A DNA stretch of 18,619 bases from Paenibacillus sp. oral taxon 786 str. D14. Lineage in GTDB: Bacteria; Bacillota; Bacilli; Paenibacillales; Paenibacillaceae. The DNA lies in assembly GCF_000159955.1 (NCBI RefSeq), contig NZ_GG695973.1:116004-134622 (forward strand). The letters are read 5' to 3'. The notes beneath the pieces are model-generated. The model searched no databases, was not told where the DNA came from, and worked only from the letters and a program-made list of their open reading frames with translations. Position numbers and translations under genes: made by a program. This document shows, piece after piece, positions 8,542-14,950 of this stretch. Within the stretch, counting starts at the first letter, position 1, and each line of letters starts with the position of its first letter.

Positions 8542-9522
8542 TTACATGATGCTCTCTTTTGTGGTTTTCTTCATGATTCCGTTGGCCGTAAGCAGCAGGA
8601 TGATGCTGACCACGGACGTGAACATACTGATGGCTGTACCATAGGAGAAACGGCTGATATTGATACCGTAGTTCAGTGCGTACAAGTCCAACACTTCGGA
8701 ATAGTCGGTGACGAGCGAGTTGCTCAGCTGGAACTGCTTCTCGAACCCGATACCGATCAAATGGCCGATCGACATGATCAGCAGTACCGAAATCGTCGTC
8801 CGGATCCCCGGCAGCGTAATGTTCCAAATTTGCCGGAAACGTCCGGCTCCATCGACCCGTGCCGCTTCGTACAGCTCTTTATCGATGCCGGTGATCGCTG
8901 CCAAATAAATAATGGCGTTCCAACCGGTTTCTTTCCATACATCGGAAGCGGTTACAATTCCCCAAAACCATTTCCCTTGGGCCATGAATTGGATGGGTTC
9001 GTCAATGATATGCAAGGAAACTAAAATCTCGTTGACGATCCCGCCGTCGATCGAGAGCATTTTCGTCACGATCCCGGCGACGACTACCCAAGATACAAAG
9101 TGCGGAAGGTAGGAAATCGTCTGAACCGTCCGTTTGAAATATTTGCCGCGCAGCTCGTTCAACAACACCGCAAAGGTGATCGGAATCACGAATCCCGCGA
9201 CCAGCCCCATAAAGCTCATCGCCAGCGTATTACGGAGGACCAGGTAGAACCGTTCATCCTGGAACAAATCCACGAAGTTTTTAAATCCAACCCATTTTTG
9301 CTCCGAGAAGGATTTCGCCGGCTTATAGTTTTGGAAAGCCATCGTCCATCCCCACACCGGCAGGTAGTTGAATACAAACAACCAGATCACGAATGGCATG
9401 GACATTAAATATAAGTACTTTTGCTGCAAAATGCTCCGCCAGATACCGGTCTTCCGCTTATTCTGCGGCTTAGGGGTTGCGCTTACATTTCTGGTTTCAG
9501 GCTGAGTTGACAGCGTTTCCAT
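8542..9522 (-). CDS. ABC sugar importer permease (LplB-like)
   Basis: A 326-residue polytopic permease, partner of the next gene. A polar N-terminal tail of about 35 residues precedes the first membrane helix (about 36-56, LYLMSMPFVIWLFVFNYLPV). The EAA loop is clear at YEAARVDGAGRFRQIW (about 218-233), followed by LPGIRTTISVLLI. The last helix precedes KKTTKESIM. The open frame extends upstream into the kinase end, but ATG 9522 has a strong AAGGGGGGAG site 8 bases away and gives the normal family length. It begins 94 bases after the histidine kinase stop, a gap that shows a TATCAT box but no good -35, so either readthrough or a weak internal promoter is possible. No ATP-binding subunit is encoded nearby; a shared MsmK-type ATPase elsewhere is the usual arrangement. 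Confidence 0.95.
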   Translation of the reverse strand: METLSTQPETRNVSATPKPQNKRKTGIWRSILQQKYLYLMSMPFVIWLFVFNYLPVWGWTMAFQNYKPAKSFSEQKWVGFKNFVDLFQDERFYLVLRNTLAMSFMGLVAGFVIPITFAVLLNELRGKYFKRTVQTISYLPHFVSWVVVAGIVTKMLSIDGGIVNEILVSLHIIDEPIQFMAQGKWFWGIVTASDVWKETGWNAIIYLAAITGIDKELYEAARVDGAGRFRQIWNITLPGIRTTISVLLIMSIGHLIGIGFEKQFQLSNSLVTDYSEVLDLYALNYGINISRFSYGTAISMFTSVVSIILLLTANGIMKKTTKESIM

Positions 9523-9616
9523 CTCGATTTCTCCCCCCTTGTCTGCTATAGCTTTATGATAAGGGAGGAGCGGCCGACGAAATACCCGAGAGATTTCAAA
9601 CAAAACCATATAAAAA

Positions 9617-11410
9617 TTAGAGATTGCCTCCCGCCGGGATCGTAAAGCTGATCTTCGTACCCACTCCATACTCGCTGACGATCTGTAATCCATGTTCTTC
9701 CCCATAGGAGAGGACGAGCCTTTGATGCACGTTACGCAGCCCGATGCGCCCCTGTTCCGGTTCCTTCGTACCGGAGATAAAGCGCATGACCTCATCAAGC
9801 CGCTCCGGGGTCATGCCCATTCCGTTATCCTGTACCGACACCCGGACTAATCCTTCGTCCCTTTGGATATTCACCTCCACATGGACGCCTTCTTCCTTGT
9901 CCTCTACCCCGTGCACGACAGCGTTCTCGACGAGCGGCTGAATGATCAGCGGCGGCACCCGAATAGATCTGGCTGCGGGATCAATAGATAAGGTATAAGT
10001 TAGCCGGTCCTCATAACGAAACTTCTGAATTTCCAAATAGGAGCTGACCATTTCCAGCTCTTCCTTCAGCGGTGTGCTTTCCCGGCCGACCTCCAAATTT
10101 TTGCGCATCATCTTGCCCAGCAACCGGACCACGTTGGCAATTTCCTTGTCCCCTTTGAGATGAGCGTTCATCCGGATGGACTCTAAAGCGTTAAACAAAA
10201 AATGCGGATTAATCTGGCTGGCCATCATCTTCAGCTTAATCTCGCGTTGGGCTAGCTCCAGGGCATTGTTTTGTTCTGTTTTCTCCACGACCTGGTCCAT
10301 CAGCCGGCGGATGCTGTCCACCATGTAGTTGAACTGCCGGGACAACTGTCCGATCTCATCATTCCCGTCGATCCGCGACACGACGTTCAGGTCCCCTAAG
10401 GCCAGACGGTTTAAGTGACGGCTCAATCGCAGCATCCGGTTGGTCGTCAGGAACGATACGGTGTATACGAACACCAGCGCGATCAGCAATACGAGAAGGA
10501 TAATCAGCAATCCGACAAGGCTTACGGTATTTGCGTCCTTAACAATCGGCTTCGTCGCAAACACGGAAATAAACTTCAGACCGTTCATGCTGGATTCCGG
10601 GATCAAGGTGTCGATGACGAGATAGGATGGAACTCCTTGGATATCTACCCGAAACGTCCCCTTTTGCTGGGTTCGCAAGTCGATGCCGTAATCCAAATCC
10701 TCCAGCGTTTTACCGACGATCGCCGGGTTATTGGCGGCCACAACATAACCTAAATCATCGGTGATCAGCGTCTCAAAAGGCTCTTGCTGCAGCATCCGGT
10801 TCAGTTCCTCCTGGTTCATGATGACCATGAGTACACCGCTTTTCTTTGTTCCTTTAAAAGAGATCTGCCGAACGAGACTCAGCCGCTTGACCGGAACCTC
10901 CTGATTGTCGTTGATGTAGAACCACCCGATGTCTTTGCTCTTCATCGCTTGCTGGTACCAATACATGCCCTCGATTTCCTCGTTCACCGGGATTAATTCC
11001 AGGTTGTTGATCAAGGTAGGATTATCGTAATAGAAGCGAATCCCCGAGACTTCACGATAGGTTCTGTCATAAGCGCGAAAATCATTATAATTGAGATACG
11101 CTTTGGTCAGCTCTAACACATTGGGATACGTGGTGCTAACGATCTTCTCCAGCCCTTCGTCGAGCATAAAAATATCGGAGATATCCATAGGCACACGAAG
11201 CATTGCAGCGGTTCGGGTTTTTACCTTTTCGACGTTGTTGGTGGTTTGAGCGATCGCCCGTTCCATGGCTTGATTACGAAAGTAAGCGGTTACGGCTACG
11301 CCGACAATCAGGACAGGAATCATGACCACGACGATATAGGAAATGAGCAGCTTATGCTTCAGCCGCAAATTATTGGTGATGCGAATCAGTTTGCTTAACA
11401 ATCGGATCAC
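9617..11410 (-). CDS. YesM-family sensor histidine kinase
   Basis: A 597-residue membrane sensor kinase. The first membrane helix is about 22-43, a large extracellular region of Cache type spans about 44-296, and the second helix is 297-320. A HAMP linker follows (about 320-373). The His_kinase domain has SQINPHFLFNALESIR with phospho-acceptor His403, and the HATPase domain shows the N box LIIQPLVENAVVHG (488-501) and DNGMGM (528-533). The protein probably senses an extracellular sugar or the sugar-loaded binding protein and controls the importer. Unlike most relatives it has no AraC-type response regulator gene beside it. The start is GTG 11410; an in-frame TTG three codons later, behind AGAGGTGA, is nearly as good. 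It lies directly before the permease genes on the same strand. Confidence 0.94.
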   Translation of the reverse strand: MIRLLSKLIRITNNLRLKHKLLISYIVVVMIPVLIVGVAVTAYFRNQAMERAIAQTTNNVEKVKTRTAAMLRVPMDISDIFMLDEGLEKIVSTTYPNVLELTKAYLNYNDFRAYDRTYREVSGIRFYYDNPTLINNLELIPVNEEIEGMYWYQQAMKSKDIGWFYINDNQEVPVKRLSLVRQISFKGTKKSGVLMVIMNQEELNRMLQQEPFETLITDDLGYVVAANNPAIVGKTLEDLDYGIDLRTQQKGTFRVDIQGVPSYLVIDTLIPESSMNGLKFISVFATKPIVKDANTVSLVGLLIILLVLLIALVFVYTVSFLTTNRMLRLSRHLNRLALGDLNVVSRIDGNDEIGQLSRQFNYMVDSIRRLMDQVVEKTEQNNALELAQREIKLKMMASQINPHFLFNALESIRMNAHLKGDKEIANVVRLLGKMMRKNLEVGRESTPLKEELEMVSSYLEIQKFRYEDRLTYTLSIDPAARSIRVPPLIIQPLVENAVVHGVEDKEEGVHVEVNIQRDEGLVRVSVQDNGMGMTPERLDEVMRFISGTKEPEQGRIGLRNVHQRLVLSYGEEHGLQIVSEYGVGTKISFTIPAGGNL

Positions 11411-11424
11411 CTCTCACCTAAATG

Positions 11425-11492
11425 GAAATATCCCCTTCGTCAAAGGGAAAGGGGATATTTCAGTTTCCCCGGGCACGTACCGTGCGCCGGGG
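11425..11492 (-). promoter_or_regulatory. Tandem hairpins between GH31 and kinase genes
   Basis: Two strong stems lie in the 129-base gap. GAAATATCCCC (11425-11435) and GGGGATATTTC (11451-11461) pair perfectly over 11 bp, extendable by two A-T pairs. CCCCGGGCACG (11467-11477) pairs with CGTGC and CCGGGG (11481-11492) with one bulged G. In the minus-strand transcript the GC-rich stem comes first, then the AT/GC stem, which ends 14 bases before the kinase start. Neither is followed by a proper T tract. They may attenuate GH31 readthrough into the kinase, or gate kinase translation. Confidence 0.55.
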
Positions 11493-11539
11493 ATGCCTGT
11501 CACATATTAAATTAAGATGCGATTAAGGTCTAGGACCAA

Positions 11540-13858
11540 TTATTTCAAGGTGATTTGCAGTTCGGTTTTCCCTGTGAAAGCATCAACTTTTACTGCACCA
11601 TTGCTGGACAACGCTGCACCTTGCACCGACTCCGCTTCGCCCATGCCGTGCAATGTTACGTAGAACGGTTTGCCGGCGCCTTCTGCAGTCAGCTTCACAA
11701 GCTTACCTTCGCGAACGACCGTAACTTGGAGTTCAGCTTCGCCTTTGGTGTTCCGTACCGTGCGGGATACGGTTGCCCCGTCTTCGATCGTATACAAGCC
11801 AAGCTCAACTTCATTCGCATAGTCGTAATCCGGACGAACGTCGTTTGCCCCCGTCGCCAGAATCGAGTTCGGACGAACGAACAGCGGCAAGCTGAAGAAA
11901 TCATATTTCTCTTTGCGCCATTTGCCGCCTTCCACCGTCTGTCCCGACAGCAAATGCGTCCACTGGCCATCCGGCAGGTAGTAAGTTACGTCGCCTTGTT
12001 CGCTGAACACCGGCGCTACTAGCAGCGAGTCGCCCAGCATATATTGACGGTCCAATGTTTCGGCGGCCGGATCGTCCGGAAATTCCAGGAACATCGCCCG
12101 CATCGTTGGCACGCCTTGCTGCGTCGCTTGAACCGCAATGTCGAACATATACGGCATCAAACGGCATTTCAGCTTGGTGAAGAACCGGGTTACGTCCACC
12201 GCCTCGTCGTCATATGCCCAAGGCACGCGGTACGAACTGCTGCCGTGCAGACGGCTGTGGCTGGACAGCAAGCCAAAGGCCAGCCAACGCTTGAACACAT
12301 GCGCCGGAGCCGTGTTCTCAAATCCGCCGATATCGTGGCTCCAGAAGCCGAAGCCGGCGAGACCCAGCGACAAGCCGCCGCGAAGGCTTTCCGCCATCGA
12401 CTCATAATCGGCGTAGCAGTCGCCGCCCCAGTGAACCGGGAACTTCTGACCGCCGACGGTTGCCGAACGGGCGAACAAGGCGGCTTCATTTTTGCCCAGC
12501 TTCTCTTCCAGCACTTCAAAAACAACTTTGTTGTACAGGTACGTGTAGTAATTGTGCATTTTCACTGGATCGGAGCCATCGTGATACACGACATCCGTCG
12601 GAATCCGTTCGCCGAAGTCGGTCTTGAAGCAGTCGACACCCATATCGACCAGCTCCCGCAGATATCCGGCAAACCATTCGCAAGCCGCCGGATTCGTGAA
12701 GTCCACCAGCGCCATGCCCGGTTGCCACAAGTTCCATTGCCATACGTCGCCGTTTGGTTTTTTCACCAGGTAGCCGTTCTTCTTGCCTTCCTCAAACAGA
12801 CGGGAACGCTGCCCAATATACGGGTTGATCCAAACGCAGATTTTCAGCCCTTTCTCCTTCAGGCGCTTCAGCATGCCCACCGGATCCGGAAAGACGCGCT
12901 CGTCCCATTTGAAGTCCGTCCAGTGGAATTCGCGCATCCAGAAGCAATCGAAATGGAAGACGTGCAGCGGCAAGTCGCGCTCCGCCATGCCGTCCACGAA
13001 GGAGTTAACGGTCGCCTCGTCATAATCGGTCGTAAACGAGGTCGTCAGCCACAAGCCAAAGCTCCACGCCGGAGGAAGCGAAGGCTTGCCAGTCAAATCG
13101 GTATACTTGTTCATCACATCCTTTGGCTCCGGACCGTCGATCACGAAATACTCAATCGATTCGCCGGGAACACTAAACTGTACTTTTTTGACTTTTTCCG
13201 ATGCGACTTCAAACGAAACCGCGCCCGGATCATTTACAAACACACCATATCCTTTATTCGTCACGTAAAAAGGAATGTTCTTATAGGACTGCTCAGAGCT
13301 CGTCCCGCCGTCCTTGTTCCAGATGTCAATAACTTGACCGTTCTTGAGGAACGAGGTGAAGCGTTCGCCCAAACCGTACACCCATTCGCCGACGCGCAGG
13401 TCAAGCTCTTCGCGCATATAAGTGTTGCCACCCTTTTCGGTTATATGCGCCATCGATTTGTAGCCGCTGCCGGTAATCCGCTCGTTGCCGCGGAAGAAAT
13501 CCACGGACCATTGCGGGCCTTTGTTGATGCGGACGCTAAGGCTGCCGCTTTTCAGCTCGGCATAGTGCTCGTTCACAGTAATCTCGGCATGGTCGCCGCC
13601 CTTCGCCAATTCAAAATGCGGACCATGGTCCACCGTCCCGGCAAAATGGATCAGCTTCACGCCAATGACCCCCGGCAACGGGGAATGGAACTGCATCGTC
13701 AGCAATGTCGTATTAATCATATCGCCCCGGCCGCGAAGCGGCGTCGTGGAGGCGGAGGCAATTAAAGTATGATCTTTTACTTGAAAATCATAGGCCTGTA
13801 CCGCGGTGGAAAGCGTAAACTCTTCGCGAATCAGCCAGTTACCATCGGTAAACTTCAT
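11540..13858 (-). CDS. yicI: GH31 alpha-xylosidase (YicI-like)
   Basis: A 772-residue GH31 enzyme, the same length as E. coli YicI, that releases alpha-linked xylose, for example the alpha-1,6 xylose of xyloglucan oligosaccharides. An N-terminal beta-sandwich (with YGLGERF at 161-167) precedes the TIM barrel. The nucleophile is Asp414 in FKTDFGERIP and the acid/base is Asp480 in HWGGDC. Phe275, Cys305, Phe306, Trp343 and Lys412 match the YicI residues 277, 307, 308, 345 and 414 that set xylosidase specificity, all with the same offset of two. Two beta domains close the protein. There is no signal peptide. The ATG at 13858 has AAGGCGG 10 bases upstream. The gene is divergent from an AraC regulator, with a cre-like site near its probable transcription start. 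Confidence 0.97.
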   Translation of the reverse strand: MKFTDGNWLIREEFTLSTAVQAYDFQVKDHTLIASASTTPLRGRGDMINTTLLTMQFHSPLPGVIGVKLIHFAGTVDHGPHFELAKGGDHAEITVNEHYAELKSGSLSVRINKGPQWSVDFFRGNERITGSGYKSMAHITEKGGNTYMREELDLRVGEWVYGLGERFTSFLKNGQVIDIWNKDGGTSSEQSYKNIPFYVTNKGYGVFVNDPGAVSFEVASEKVKKVQFSVPGESIEYFVIDGPEPKDVMNKYTDLTGKPSLPPAWSFGLWLTTSFTTDYDEATVNSFVDGMAERDLPLHVFHFDCFWMREFHWTDFKWDERVFPDPVGMLKRLKEKGLKICVWINPYIGQRSRLFEEGKKNGYLVKKPNGDVWQWNLWQPGMALVDFTNPAACEWFAGYLRELVDMGVDCFKTDFGERIPTDVVYHDGSDPVKMHNYYTYLYNKVVFEVLEEKLGKNEAALFARSATVGGQKFPVHWGGDCYADYESMAESLRGGLSLGLAGFGFWSHDIGGFENTAPAHVFKRWLAFGLLSSHSRLHGSSSYRVPWAYDDEAVDVTRFFTKLKCRLMPYMFDIAVQATQQGVPTMRAMFLEFPDDPAAETLDRQYMLGDSLLVAPVFSEQGDVTYYLPDGQWTHLLSGQTVEGGKWRKEKYDFFSLPLFVRPNSILATGANDVRPDYDYANEVELGLYTIEDGATVSRTVRNTKGEAELQVTVVREGKLVKLTAEGAGKPFYVTLHGMGEAESVQGAALSSNGAVKVDAFTGKTELQITLK

Positions 13859-13897
13859 GGGTGGAATACCGCCTTTCTCGTCGCATTGTTTTTCTTA

Positions 13898-13911
13898 TGA
13901 AAACGCTCTAT
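13898..13911. promoter_or_regulatory. cre-like site (CcpA) upstream of GH31
   Basis: TGAAAACGCTCTAT matches the catabolite-responsive element consensus TGWAANCGNTNWCA at 12 of 14 positions, with only the last two differing. It lies just downstream of a perfect TATAAT on the minus strand (13918-13923), so CcpA bound here would cover the GH31 start point. Function is inferred from position and sequence. Confidence 0.55.
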
Positions 13912-13913
13912 AC

Positions 13914-13942
13914 TTGCATTATACTGATACCACTAATATAAA
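13914..13942. promoter_or_regulatory. Overlapping divergent promoters for GH31 and araC-type gene
   Basis: On the plus strand TTGCAT (13914-13919), a 17-base spacer and TATAAA (13937-13942) could serve the AraC gene starting at 13993. On the minus strand, ATTATA (13918-13923) reads as a perfect TATAAT -10 box for GH31, without a good -35, which suggests that an activator is needed. The two promoters overlap, so binding by one regulator would affect both. Confidence 0.5.
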
Positions 13943-13992
13943 ACTAACATTATCAAGCCGAAATATAACACTATTTTGATGAGGTGACCTGT

Positions 13993-14898
13993 ATGGATCA
14001 AGCGCTCCGCCGCTCCCTGAAGGAGAGCAAGAGTCACGGCAACGAGCGGCAGCCGTTCGGAACCTATTGGTACCGCTACGGGCCCGGTGAACATGTGATC
14101 GACTGCCATTGGCATGATGAAGCCGAGTTCTTCTATTGCCTTGAAGGCGAAACGCTGTTTCAGGTCGATACAGATTACTTCCCGGTTGGGGCCGGAGAAG
14201 CGGTGTTTATCGACGGCGGCGACATTCACGCCGCCCATGCGCATGGTGATCAAGGCTGCGCGTTTTTCTCCCTTGTGTTTGACACCCAACTGCTGGCTAG
14301 CGCGCACTATGATGCGGTCCAGGAGAATCTGGTGCTGCCCTTGCAGGAACGAAAGGCGACGTTCCCCCGCCATATCCGGCGCGAGACAGCGGCAGACCTG
14401 TCGCTGCTGGAGCATATCGTGGCGTTGATGCGCAGCTGCAGCACCGAATCGCCCGGCTATGAAGGCGCCGTCAAAGGGCATCTCTTCTTGATGCTGGCGG
14501 AGATCGCGGCCACCGGCCGGGCCGTCAACCGTTCCCATAGCAGCAGCCGCAGCGAGTCGTCCAAGATTGACCGGCTCAAGACGGTCATCCAGCATATCCA
14601 GCACAACTACAGCCATCCGATCCGGCTGGCAGAGCTGGCCGCGCTGATTCCGATGAGCGAAGGCCAGTTTTGCCGCTTCTTCAAGTCGATGACCCGGCAG
14701 ACGCCGATGGATTACATCAATTCGTACCGGATCCGCCAGGCCGCCGAGCTGCTGCGCGAACCGGAACGTAAAATCTCCGATATCGCACTGGAGGTCGGCT
14801 TCGACAACATCAGCTACTTCATCCGCGTGTTCCGTAAAGCGATGAACTGCTCGCCGTCGGAATTCCGCAAGCGGCTGCAGGCTTCGGTCGAGGTCTAG
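13993..14898 (+). CDS. AraC-family one-component transcriptional regulator (cupin sensor)
   Basis: A 301-residue regulator. The N-terminal cupin begins around FGTYWYRYGPGEH and has a metal- or sugar-binding-like cluster CHWHDEAEFFYCLEGE (38-53), then a GEAVFIDGGDIHAAH turn. The C-terminal AraC pair of helix-turn-helix motifs is at about 212-232 (LAELAALIPMSEGQFCRFFK) and 261-282 (ISDIALEVGFDNISYFIRVF), ending with CSPSEFRKRL. A Ser-rich linker (about 181-190) joins the halves. ATG 13993 is preferred to GTG 13984 because the GTG lies inside the GAGGTGA ribosome site. It is divergent from the GH31 gene and converges on the GH3 gene, so it probably controls alpha-xylosidase and perhaps GH3 in response to a xylose-containing sugar (inference). 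No terminator is obvious in the 52 bases before the GH3 end. Confidence 0.94.
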   Translation: MDQALRRSLKESKSHGNERQPFGTYWYRYGPGEHVIDCHWHDEAEFFYCLEGETLFQVDTDYFPVGAGEAVFIDGGDIHAAHAHGDQGCAFFSLVFDTQLLASAHYDAVQENLVLPLQERKATFPRHIRRETAADLSLLEHIVALMRSCSTESPGYEGAVKGHLFLMLAEIAATGRAVNRSHSSSRSESSKIDRLKTVIQHIQHNYSHPIRLAELAALIPMSEGQFCRFFKSMTRQTPMDYINSYRIRQAAELLREPERKISDIALEVGFDNISYFIRVFRKAMNCSPSEFRKRLQASVEV

Positions 14899-14950
14899 GT
14901 TCGCTGATTGCGGTTGATTCAATAAGTAATCACAGGAAGTAGCCGTAGGT

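Noticed and set aside
8525..8827. N-terminal extension of the LplC-like permease
   Set aside because: The extra 101 codons overlap the partner permease and contain no membrane helix; ATG 8524 has an excellent ribosome site.
9523..9798. N-terminal extension of the LplB-like permease
   Set aside because: The added 92 codons overlap the kinase gene and do not resemble a permease; ATG 9522 gives the normal length.
12044..13765. Plus-strand open frame of 573 codons opposite GH31
   Set aside because: Antisense shadow of the alpha-xylosidase, whose catalytic motifs are all intact; no ribosome site or family match.
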